From a bacterium HR33 (GTDB lineage Bacteria > Gemmatimonadota > Gemmatimonadetes > Gemmatimonadales > GWC2-71-9), in contig BEIJ01000002.1 of the NCBI GenBank assembly GCA_002923375.1, positions 124,001 through 188,000 on the forward strand: a stretch of 64,000 nt of DNA, read 5' to 3'. The stretch's first letter is position 1, and each line of letters starts with the position of its first letter. Below are positions 50,770 to 58,581 of the stretch, piece by piece. A program made the position numbers and the translations under genes. The notes beneath the pieces were generated by a model. The model was not told where the DNA came from. It worked only from the letters and a program-made list of their open reading frames with translations, and searched no databases.

Positions 50770-51918
50770 TTAGCTTTTCCAGACCTCGCGGAACAGGCGC
50801 AGCCAGTTCAATCCTACGATCTTTTCCACTCGGGACTCGCTGTGTCCCCGGGCCAGAAGCTTGTCCGCTATGAGTTCCAGGCGCCGGGGCGAGTTGAGAT
50901 CGACCACGAACATGAAGTCCTCTTCCCGCGGTGCCGCAATGCCGCGCCGCCGTCTTTCCTCCACGAAGCGGCGATGGCGCTCTGCATACTCGGGGGTGAC
51001 CACATGGGGAGTGATGGAGAGATCGCTCCCGATCCCCACGTGGTCCTCGCCGCAAATCCGTATCGCATGCTCGATGTGACGGATGAGGTCCTCGGAAGTA
51101 GGCTGACCCCTGGGGTTGAGGAACGGCATCATGTAAATCCCGATCACTCCTCCCTTGTCAGCCATCGCCCGCAATTCTTCGTCTCTCTTGCTTCGGGGAT
51201 GATCGTACACCGCCCGGCAGCCGCTGTGGGTAATCGCCACCGGTTTGGAAGAGATCGCGATGGCATCCGCGGTGGTCCGATCGCCGCAGTGAGACAGGTC
51301 GACCAGCATGCCCAGCTCGTTCATTCTGGCTACTACGTCGCGACCGAAGCGGCTGAGCCCCGCGTTGGCGGGTTCCAAGCAGCCGTCTCCCAGAAGATTG
51401 CGGTCGTTATAGGTAAGCTGGATGATCCGGACCCCGAAGTTGTAGAACAGCTCGAGATTGTCCAAATCGCCTTCCAGCATGGTGGCGTTCTGAAAGCCAT
51501 AAATCAGCCCCAGCCGCTTGCTAGACTTGGCGCGCTGGATGTCGGCGACGGTATAAACCTTCAAAAACACGTCGGGATGTGCTTGGAGCTCTCTTTCCCA
51601 ATACCCCATGCGGGCGAATGTGTCCTGCAGCCGGCTGCCGCTCACCGTGAGATTCACGGCCGTGATGCCGGACAGTTTTACGTTTTGTATCATCTCGCCG
51701 GTAAGCGGGTTATCCGTAGCTCCCGGCGTGTTGAAAGGACCGGGACTTGCCAAGCAGTCTATGACGATGGCCTTCTCATAACCCTCCCACAGCGCCCTCG
51801 GACTCCCTCCTCTAGTCGGGGTTCGGCGGCTGCCAATCGAAAAAACCGCACCGGGCGCCAGCACCGAGGCCGCCGTGAGCTTGGCGAAGTCCCTGCGGGA
51901 TAACGTCCCGGGGTTCAC
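50770..51918 (-). CDS. TAT-exported M19 dipeptidase-like protein, second copy
   Basis: A 382-residue paralogue of the protein at 28693-29781. It has the TAT signal LSRRDFAKLTAASVLAPG. It shares LTYNDRNLLGDGC, NAGLSRFG, MLVDLSHCGD and ITHSGCRAVYDHPRSK, with the two His metal ligands kept. The HxD motif is again lost (IDCLASPG) and the bridging-Glu segment again reads GFQN, so the change is shared by both copies and is not a sequencing error. GTG 51918 overlaps the M14 stop codon (GTGA). Co-expression with a carboxypeptidase suggests extracellular peptide or modified-peptide turnover. Confidence 0.88.
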   Translation of the reverse strand: MNPGTLSRRDFAKLTAASVLAPGAVFSIGSRRTPTRGGSPRALWEGYEKAIVIDCLASPGPFNTPGATDNPLTGEMIQNVKLSGITAVNLTVSGSRLQDTFARMGYWERELQAHPDVFLKVYTVADIQRAKSSKRLGLIYGFQNATMLEGDLDNLELFYNFGVRIIQLTYNDRNLLGDGCLEPANAGLSRFGRDVVARMNELGMLVDLSHCGDRTTADAIAISSKPVAITHSGCRAVYDHPRSKRDEELRAMADKGGVIGIYMMPFLNPRGQPTSEDLIRHIEHAIRICGEDHVGIGSDLSITPHVVTPEYAERHRRFVEERRRRGIAAPREEDFMFVVDLNSPRRLELIADKLLARGHSESRVEKIVGLNWLRLFREVWKS

Positions 51919-53699
51919 GGGAGCCTCACTTCCCGGCTCGCCCTGCCGGCCTTGGGGTGCCAGGCTCTCACCGTCACGGTGGCGCCCGGAGAAGCCCTCA
52001 AGATCCATTCGGCCTTCTCTTCCGAATATCCGGCTATGATGCCCAGGTCCTGTCTGGCCTTGGGAGACAGTATTGCCGCCGATCCCGGGACCGAGAGCTC
52101 CGCTCGCACCGGCACGGCTCTGCGCTGCGATACCCTTATGGCGAGCTCGGTGGGCTGGTAGCCCAGGTTTCTCACGGTCGCTTCGATGCGGTAGATACCG
52201 CCCCCCAAAGGTTCGGCGCGCAGCTCCGCGATGGCGAGTTCCGGTAGCAGGGAAGCCTGCATCAGCACGAAATCCACGTTACGGCGGACCTCTTGGTTCA
52301 TCCGCTCGCCTACGGGGTTGTTATGGCCGAACTTTTTCCATCCCCCGATTTCCACCCTTCCCAGCTGGGGGTGCTCGAAGGGCGTCCAGTTCTTGAAGAC
52401 TGCTCCGTTCATGAGGCTGTCGTTGTAGCGGAGCTGCTCCAGAGCGCTCACCCGCCCGTCGCCGTCCAGGTCTTCTCCCATCTGGTAGATCTCGTTGGCA
52501 AAGGCCAGCACCCCGAAGAGCTCGTACATGGCGTCGATGGAGCCGCCATAGGCGGGGTAGGCTGCGCCCCCGCCGATGTTGTCCTCGGGCCAGCCTTGGA
52601 TGTTCCCTTGCCGGTCGCGCCAGATCTGGCCCCTTTTGGTGTTTCGGGAGCCTCGAGGCCAGTTCCAGTCATAAACCGAGGTAGCCAGGTTGTAACCGGT
52701 TACTTCGAGTCCGCGGAGAGCGACATCCATGAAGAGGCGGGTGTCTTCCTCCGGCAGTTCAAAGTCGGGCACCGAGGGAGGCCGCAGTATGACCCCTCCG
52801 CTCGAGTGGAAATGCTGGGAAGCGGCGATGTTGGGGTGGGCCGCGATGAAATCCAGCATAGCCCGCAACTCCGCTTCCGAGCCGGCGAAGGGTCCCGAAC
52901 CGTTCTGGCGAATGGACCAGTTGCCGGGGTAGTTGCGATTGGGATCCACACCGCCGATCGGGTCTTCGTTGTACCTGCCGTCTCCGTCATCGTCGATCCC
53001 TTCGGAATAGAGCCGGTAAAACGGCCCCGTATCTCCCGGGCGGCGCCGGCGCATCAGCCGGTTGTCACGCTCGTCCAATACCCATTCTCCGGCGGGGTCC
53101 TGGCGGCGCATCTGGAGGGCCTGACCGTCACCGTCCAAATCGTCCGGCCCGTCTTCGTCCAGGAGACCGTCGTTGTCGTCGTCCCAAGGACGGGCGGTAG
53201 TATCCCGGGGGCGCAGCGGGGTGGTGTGATGAAGCTCGGAGATATCCGGGATCACCATAGGCGCTATGTAGAACGTGCGGCGCTTGAGCAGCGAGGCTAT
53301 GGCGGTGTCCCGGGAGGTAAGGAGGCGATGAATCAAACCAAGAGCCGCCTCGGTAGCGATCACCTCGTCCGCGTCGATGCCGCCGTCCACCCAGACGGCG
53401 GGTTTCTCGTCGGGATTGCCCGAGGAGTAGTCGGTAACGGTGACCAGCCACAGGTCCCGACCCTGATAGCTTTTCCCCAAAGAGCTCAAGCGGGCCCGCC
53501 CCGGATACTGCCGTACCGCGTCCTGTACGAAACGCGTCACCTCGTCGTAGGTCCGGTAACAGTCAAAGACCATGTCGGTTTGGAAAGAAGGACACGCCGG
53601 ATAGTAGAGCTTTCTGGCGGAGGCGGTACCGGTCTGGGCTTCGGCCGGCCCGGTTACTGCTACCAGCAGCGCTCCCACCAGCAGTCTCTCGATCCGCAT
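51915..53699 (-). CDS. M14 family carboxypeptidase-like protein with calcium-loop insertion
   Basis: A 594-residue exported protein with GGAGGAGAG before ATG 53699 and a signal peptide ending near AEA. M14 features are DGGIDADE (position of the HxxE zinc motif), VDPNRNYPGNW (substrate Arg), ASQHFHSSGG (second His ligand) and MYELFGVLAFANEI (catalytic Glu). The first His ligand is Asp in this protein. A long insertion contains Asp-rich loops of the calcium-binding type (DDDNDGLLDEDG, DLDGDGQ, DDDGDGRYNED), and a dockerin-like loop DLDGDGRVS lies near residue 415. A C-terminal Ig-like domain follows. Peptidase activity is plausible but the metal site is non-standard. Confidence 0.9.
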   Translation of the reverse strand: MRIERLLVGALLVAVTGPAEAQTGTASARKLYYPACPSFQTDMVFDCYRTYDEVTRFVQDAVRQYPGRARLSSLGKSYQGRDLWLVTVTDYSSGNPDEKPAVWVDGGIDADEVIATEAALGLIHRLLTSRDTAIASLLKRRTFYIAPMVIPDISELHHTTPLRPRDTTARPWDDDNDGLLDEDGPDDLDGDGQALQMRRQDPAGEWVLDERDNRLMRRRRPGDTGPFYRLYSEGIDDDGDGRYNEDPIGGVDPNRNYPGNWSIRQNGSGPFAGSEAELRAMLDFIAAHPNIAASQHFHSSGGVILRPPSVPDFELPEEDTRLFMDVALRGLEVTGYNLATSVYDWNWPRGSRNTKRGQIWRDRQGNIQGWPEDNIGGGAAYPAYGGSIDAMYELFGVLAFANEIYQMGEDLDGDGRVSALEQLRYNDSLMNGAVFKNWTPFEHPQLGRVEIGGWKKFGHNNPVGERMNQEVRRNVDFVLMQASLLPELAIAELRAEPLGGGIYRIEATVRNLGYQPTELAIRVSQRRAVPVRAELSVPGSAAILSPKARQDLGIIAGYSEEKAEWILRASPGATVTVRAWHPKAGRASREVRLP

Positions 53700-53767
53700 C
53701 TCTCTCCTCCTTTCTTGTCTTCGCCTCATTGGGATCGCCAATCCCGGCTCGCCTATTTCACTTCACC

Positions 53768-56188
53768 TCATTCGCCGTAAGGAATCCAGATGTTCTTCAC
53801 CTGCGTAGCTCTCCTCAGGAATTCCGCTCCTTGACCTTGCTTCTCGTCCTCCCAGTTCCAAGCTCGCCCGTAGTTGACCCAAGTGCGCTTCATGTTGCCC
53901 GCAGAGAGCCGCTCCACCATGGCGCTCCCCTCCTGCGATCCGAAGTACCACATGGCGTCCACGTCGTCGTGCGCTGCAAGCACTTCCGCAAGCTCGTCCC
54001 GGACTCCCGTAACGATGTTGACCACACCCCCCGGTACGTCGGAAGTGTCCAGTACCTGGTAGAAATCCGTCGCCGCCAGGGGCCACCGCTCCGAGGGTAT
54101 GATGACCGCCGTGTTGCCGGTGGCGATCACCGGACAGAGCAGCGATACGAACGGCAACAAGCACGGCTCGTCGGGACAGGCGATCCCCACCACGCCGATC
54201 GGCTCGGGCATGGCCAGGGTCACGTTGCGGAACGGCGTGTGGTGGACCGCGCCCTCCCACTTGTCGGCCCAAGCCGCATAGGTAAAGAGCCGCCGCACGC
54301 TGAGCTCCACCTCCCGCTTCGCAGCGGCGGGTCCCGATCCGGTGAGCGCCCGGATCCGATCGGCGAACTCGCGTTCCCGAGCCGCCAGATTTTCCGCGAT
54401 GTAGTAAAGAATCTGCGCTCTTAAGTGCGCGGTGGTGCGGCTCCAGCCTTCCGCCTTGCGGGCAGCTTCAACCGCGTTGCGCACGTCCTTGCGGTTCCCC
54501 CGTCCCACCTCTCCTACCAGCCGCCCGCCGGGATCGTACACTGGGAGACTGTAACCCTGGTCGGGACGAGCTTGCTTGCCTCCGATATAAAGTTTGGCGG
54601 TCCGATCGATGGGAGGAACGGCCGCGGCTGCCGTCACATCTAGTTTCCTGCCGCTTCGGGCGCGGGCCGCTACCCGCTTGCGTCCCGCCCTCGCGGTCGC
54701 GGCGTCCTCGGATGCCGCTTCCCACTCCGGCCTCACGTACTCGAAGATTCCTTCCTTCCCGCCCTCGCGGCCGAAGCCGCTCTCCCGGTAACCGCCAAAC
54801 CCCGAAGCGGCGTCGAACAGATTGGTGCAGTTGATCCAGACCGTCCCGGCCTTGAGTTTGGGCGCTATGTCCAGGGCGAGATTGATGTTCTCCGTCCACA
54901 CACTGGCCGCCAGCCCGTAACGCGTGTTGTTGGCTAGCTCCACCGATTCCTCGGGAGTCCGGAAGGTCATGAGCACCACCACCGGACCGAAGATCTCCAC
55001 CTGGGCTATAGTCGCCGACGGAGAAACGTTGGTGCACAGCGTGGGCGGGAAGAAATATCCCTCGCGGGGCACGCTCCAAGACGGCTGCCAGATGGTAGCA
55101 CCCTCCTGCTCCCCCTGGCGAACCAACCGCCGGATCTTCTCCAACTGCACCGGGGCGATGATCGCCCCTATGTCCACCGCCTTGTCCAACGGATCGCCCA
55201 CTCTCAACGTCTCCATTCGGGCGCGGAGCTTTTGGGTGAGACGCTCGGCTATGGACTCGTGGGCTATTATCCGCGATCCGGCGCAACAAACCTGTCCCTG
55301 GTTGAACCAGATGGCATCCACCACTCCCTCCACCACGCTGTCGAGATCGGCGTCTTCATAGACCAGAAACGGCGACTTGCCACCGAGCTCGAGCGTCAGC
55401 TTCTTGCCGCTTCCCGCCGTGGCCACCCTGATGATCCGACCTACCTCGGTAGAGCCCGTGAAGGCGATCTTGTCCACGCCAGGATGCCTTACTATCAGCT
55501 CCCCTGTCCTCCCGTCTCCGGTGACGATGTTGACCACCCCGGGCGGAAGCTCGATCTCCTGGCAGATTTCGGCGAACAACAGCGCCGTAAGGGGCGTAAA
55601 CTCGGCAGGCTTTAGAACCACCGTGTTTCCGGTAGCTAGAGCCGGCGCGATCTTCCAGGCCAGCATGAGTAGGGGAAAATTCCAGGGGATGATTTGCCCC
55701 ACCACTCCCACAGGAACGTAGCCTTCGAGTTCGCTTTCCATCAGCTCCGCCCAGCCGGCGTGGTGGTAGAAGTGGCGGGCCACCAAAGGAATGTCTATGT
55801 CGCGCGACTCCCTGATCGGTTTTCCGTTGTCCAGCGATTCGATTACCGCAAAAAGCCGCGAGTGTTTCTGCACTTGTCGCGCCATGGCATACAGATAGCG
55901 AGCCCTGGCGTGCCCTCCCAGTGCATACCAACCGGGCTGCGCCCGGCGCGCCGCTTCCACCGCCAAATCGACGTCTTCCTTGCCGGCCTGGGAGATCCGG
56001 GCTATCGGCTGCCCGGTGGCCGGATTGACGGTGTCGAAGGTCTCACCCGAGCGGGGCTCTACCCACTGCCCGCCGATGAAAAGGCCGAAAGAGCGCCCGT
56101 GGCGTTCCAGCCAGTCCAGCGCCGGTGCCGAGCTCTCGGGCGCCGGCCCGTATTCCATGGTCTCGAAAATTTCTGCAATCTTGGACAT
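53768..56188 (-). CDS. ALDH16-type aldehyde dehydrogenase (tandem ALDH domains)
   Basis: An 806-residue protein with two aldehyde-dehydrogenase domains. The first (about residues 30-480) is complete: IIPWNFPLLM, TGSTEVGR, the general base in LELGGKSP and the nucleophile in FNQGQVCCAGSR. The second (about 535-780) keeps the Rossmann part (PIGVVGIACPDEPCLLP, IATGNTAVIIPSE) but has no catalytic Cys block, matching ALDH16 proteins, where it is structural. Bacterial ALDH16 oxidises aldehydes with NAD. With deoC 31 bases downstream it likely removes the acetaldehyde released from deoxyribose 5-phosphate. Confidence 0.93.
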   Translation of the reverse strand: MSKIAEIFETMEYGPAPESSAPALDWLERHGRSFGLFIGGQWVEPRSGETFDTVNPATGQPIARISQAGKEDVDLAVEAARRAQPGWYALGGHARARYLYAMARQVQKHSRLFAVIESLDNGKPIRESRDIDIPLVARHFYHHAGWAELMESELEGYVPVGVVGQIIPWNFPLLMLAWKIAPALATGNTVVLKPAEFTPLTALLFAEICQEIELPPGVVNIVTGDGRTGELIVRHPGVDKIAFTGSTEVGRIIRVATAGSGKKLTLELGGKSPFLVYEDADLDSVVEGVVDAIWFNQGQVCCAGSRIIAHESIAERLTQKLRARMETLRVGDPLDKAVDIGAIIAPVQLEKIRRLVRQGEQEGATIWQPSWSVPREGYFFPPTLCTNVSPSATIAQVEIFGPVVVLMTFRTPEESVELANNTRYGLAASVWTENINLALDIAPKLKAGTVWINCTNLFDAASGFGGYRESGFGREGGKEGIFEYVRPEWEAASEDAATARAGRKRVAARARSGRKLDVTAAAAVPPIDRTAKLYIGGKQARPDQGYSLPVYDPGGRLVGEVGRGNRKDVRNAVEAARKAEGWSRTTAHLRAQILYYIAENLAAREREFADRIRALTGSGPAAAKREVELSVRRLFTYAAWADKWEGAVHHTPFRNVTLAMPEPIGVVGIACPDEPCLLPFVSLLCPVIATGNTAVIIPSERWPLAATDFYQVLDTSDVPGGVVNIVTGVRDELAEVLAAHDDVDAMWYFGSQEGSAMVERLSAGNMKRTWVNYGRAWNWEDEKQGQGAEFLRRATQVKNIWIPYGE

Positions 56189-56219
56189 CGCTACCTCGTC
56201 CGAGGGATGCGCCGGGCTC

Positions 56220-57236
56220 CTACGCCAGAGGCTGGCGGTAGGCCGCCGAGTAGCGCCCGGTGAGATGATATTCCAGTTGCCGTTCTATATCGGTGAGCAA
56301 GGCGCTGGCCCCGGTGCGGAACAGCGCAGGGCGGAGCCACTCGGTGCCCAGTTCGTCCTTCACCATGAGAAGCCAGTCCAGCGCTTCCTTGGCTCGCCGG
56401 ATCCCGCCGGCGGGTTTGAGCCCTACCCGGTAACCGGTTCTCTCGCGGTAGGCCCGAATGGCGCGCGCCATTACCAGACCGACCGGGAGAGTTGCATTCA
56501 CCGCTTCTTTCCCCGTAGAAGTCTTGATGAAGTCCGCTCCGGCCATCATCGCCACCAGGCTGGCGCGGGCCACGTTCCGCATGGTCGCCAGTTCGCCCGT
56601 GGCCAGTATGACCTTGAGCAAAGCATCCCCGCACGCTTCGCGAAAGGCTCGGACTTCGTCATAGAGCGCGTCCCACCGGCCGGTGAGCACGTGAGCGCGG
56701 GTTATCACCACGTCTATCTCTTCCGCCCCGGCTTCCACCGACGCCCGGATCTCCTGCAAACGTTGGGGAAGAGGATTCAAACCGGCCGGGAACCCGGTGG
56801 AGACCGCAGCGACCGGGATTCCCGATCCGCGAAGGGCTTCCACCGCGGTTTCGACAAACGCGTGATAGACGCAAACCGCGGCGACTTTGATCGGCAGATC
56901 CGAAACTCCGAATCCCTCCAGAATCTCGGGCCGCACCGGCTGCCGGGCCTTGGCGCAGAGCCGGCGCACGCGGCCGGGAGTGTCGTCGCCGGACAGAGTG
57001 GTGAGATCGAGCAAAGTCACCGCCTTGAGCAGCCAGGCTACCTGCCATTCTTTTTTTACCGTCCGGCGGCGGGGCAGCGTTTCCGCGCGGCGCTCCACCG
57101 CGCTGCGGTTTACCCGGACGTCCCGTATCCAGTCCAGCTCCAGAGGAATGCCGGGATTGCGTTCCGCTCGCACGGGCGGAGCGCTGGACGGGGCCGGAGC
57201 TACCGCCCGGGTTTGCGCCGTCGTGGCCTCGATCAT
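56220..57236 (-). CDS. deoC: Deoxyribose-phosphate aldolase
   Basis: A 338-residue class I aldolase resembling the longer animal-type DERA. LLDLTTLSGDDTP opens the barrel, then VCVYHAFVETA, EEIDVVITRAHVL (catalytic Asp), KVILATGEL (Lys), the Schiff-base Lys in DFIKTSTGKEAVNAT, and GLKPAGGIR. It splits 2-deoxyribose 5-phosphate into glyceraldehyde 3-phosphate and acetaldehyde in nucleoside catabolism. ATG 57236 starts just before the conserved region; an upstream extension to 57380 has no family support. It follows the ALDH16 gene in the same direction. Confidence 0.94.
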   Translation of the reverse strand: MIEATTAQTRAVAPAPSSAPPVRAERNPGIPLELDWIRDVRVNRSAVERRAETLPRRRTVKKEWQVAWLLKAVTLLDLTTLSGDDTPGRVRRLCAKARQPVRPEILEGFGVSDLPIKVAAVCVYHAFVETAVEALRGSGIPVAAVSTGFPAGLNPLPQRLQEIRASVEAGAEEIDVVITRAHVLTGRWDALYDEVRAFREACGDALLKVILATGELATMRNVARASLVAMMAGADFIKTSTGKEAVNATLPVGLVMARAIRAYRERTGYRVGLKPAGGIRRAKEALDWLLMVKDELGTEWLRPALFRTGASALLTDIERQLEYHLTGRYSAAYRQPLA

Positions 57237-57378
57237 GCTCAGAGGAAGATAGCTCGGCGAGGGTAAAAGCGGAAAGCTCGCCGTGTCAGGGGCGGCTGGA
57301 ACTTGACCGGAAAGGGCGAGGGAGAGCAGCTTGCACTCCAGCCGTCTTCCTGCATCATGTTCTTGAGAGCTATGAACC

Positions 57379-57945
57379 ATGCCGATACTGCTCTTGCTGG
57401 GATTGCTTAGCCTCGCCCTACCGGCGCGGCTTGCTGCTCAGTCCGGTCTGAGGGAGGAGATCTCCGCAGAAGTCGCCCGGTATGTGGAGGCGGTTAACAG
57501 CGGGGACGCTCGCCGGGTCGCCGACCTTTACGCGCGCAGGCCGGGTGTAAGTTCGGCCGGCGACGGTGAGATCACGCGGGGTTGGTCGGAGATCCTCTCC
57601 CTGCTGCGGGATTTCATGGGCGCGTTGGGGTCGGTCACCATGACGGCGGAATCGCTCGCCGTGAGTCCCGTGGGTGCGGGCGGCGCCGTTGCGGTATTCA
57701 AGTACCGGTGGGTGGGCCTGCAAGGCGGGGATACCGCGGCGTACCAGGGCGCGATGACGCTGGTGTACGAGCGCACCCCGCAGGGTTGGCGGGTGGTGCA
57801 TGATCATACGAGCAGCCTGCGCCCCCGACCGCTGGGGAGGGCGGGCCAGCTCACCCGCCCGGTCCGGTCGGGCCGGTCGAGCGTTGTGTGGTCGAGCGGA
57901 TCGTCGATGGGCACACGCTGGTTTGCGGCGGGGGGATTCGGGTGA
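57379..57945 (+). CDS. Exported NTF2/SnoaL-like protein (DUF4440 type)
   Basis: A 188-residue protein. It has a short signal peptide (MPILLLLGLLSLALPARLAA), then an NTF2-like cone fold: ARYVEAVNSGDARRVADLYARRPGV, DGEITRGWSEILSLLRDF, and YQGAMTLVYERTPQGWRVVHDHTSS. The domain ends near residue 147. The remaining Arg/Ser/Gly-rich tail overlaps the nuclease gene by 58 bases in another frame, which suggests that an earlier stop codon was lost. Function unknown; such proteins bind small hydrophobic ligands or act as isomerase-like domains. Confidence 0.8.
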   Translation: MPILLLLGLLSLALPARLAAQSGLREEISAEVARYVEAVNSGDARRVADLYARRPGVSSAGDGEITRGWSEILSLLRDFMGALGSVTMTAESLAVSPVGAGGAVAVFKYRWVGLQGGDTAAYQGAMTLVYERTPQGWRVVHDHTSSLRPRPLGRAGQLTRPVRSGRSSVVWSSGSSMGTRWFAAGGFG

Positions 57946-58298
57946 GGTTGATCGGGATAGACACGCCGGAACTCAGCCAGCGGCCTTACGGCGATCAGGC
58001 GAAACGCGCTTTGGAGGTGCTCGTGCCTGTGGGATCGGCGGTGCAGTTGGAGCGGGACTTGGAACCGGTGGACCGCTACGGCCGGCGCCTGGCTTGTGTC
58101 TGGCGGGACGGCATGCTGGTCAACTGGCAGATGGTTCGACGCGGTTGGGCCGTGCTGCTGACCTATCCTCCAAATGTGCGGTACGTGGAAGCCTTTCAGG
58201 AGGCCTTGCGACTGGCTCGCGAGGAACGCCGCGCGCTGTGGGCGGTGGATGCGTTTTCCTGCCTTCCCTCGGACCGCAGACGGGGGCTGTGCAACTGA
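57888..58298 (+). CDS. Staphylococcal-nuclease-like (thermonuclease) protein
   Basis: A 136-residue SNase-fold protein. VERIVDGHTLVCGG, VRLIGIDTPELSQ (Arg and Glu of the active site) and EPVDRYGRRLACVW (second Arg) identify the family. The calcium-binding motif DGDT of SNase reads DGHT, so one acidic ligand is a His; the Asp and Glu of the IDTPE motif remain. GTG 57888 lies inside the upstream gene and no signal peptide is seen, unlike most secreted relatives. The frame is open a little upstream, so the start may be earlier. Confidence 0.82.
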   Translation: MVERIVDGHTLVCGGGIRVRLIGIDTPELSQRPYGDQAKRALEVLVPVGSAVQLERDLEPVDRYGRRLACVWRDGMLVNWQMVRRGWAVLLTYPPNVRYVEAFQEALRLAREERRALWAVDAFSCLPSDRRRGLCN

Positions 58299-58387
58299 TC
58301 CGATTTCCTGGCCGCTGCAAGGCCTCCTTGCCGGCGCGGAAAGCGCACCGCCATTTTTGAGTCGGAGTTCGACCGGAGGGTAGGGCC

Positions 58388-58456
58388 GTGACGAAGACGC
58401 TCTGCCTCGCGATCGCCGGGCTGCTCGGATCGGTGGCCCAAGTTTTGGGCCACTAG
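58388..58456 (+). other. Possible 22-codon small hydrophobic peptide
   Basis: GTG 58388, eight bases after GGAGGG, opens a 22-residue peptide (TKTLCLAIAGLLGSVAQVL core) that could span a membrane. Its 3' end coincides with an 8-bp perfect hairpin (TGGCCCAA/TTGGGCCA, 58434-58452). It may be a genuine small protein, an attenuator-like element or chance. No T-run follows the hairpin. Confidence 0.25.
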
Positions 58457-58500
58457 TCGACTGGCAGTCCACCTGGTCTCCGCCTGGCGGTTCTGTGGAT

Positions 58501-58580
58501 GTGAGCCGGCGGGCTGCTCGATGTGAACCGGTTGTTTACTAGACGTACGGCGTGAACCAGTTGTCTGCTCGAGGTACAGC
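58501..58580. repeat. Three imperfect tandem repeats before the serine hydrolase gene
   Basis: A unit of about 29 bases, opening GTGAACCGGTTGTTTACTAG and ending in GTACGGC, occurs at 58523-58551. It recurs with changes at 58552-58580 (GTGAACCAGTTGTCTGCTCG start) and in a shorter, more diverged form at 58501-58522. The third copy ends two bases before the ATG of the serine hydrolase and includes its GAGG ribosome site. Confidence 0.7.
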
Positions 58581-58581
58581 G

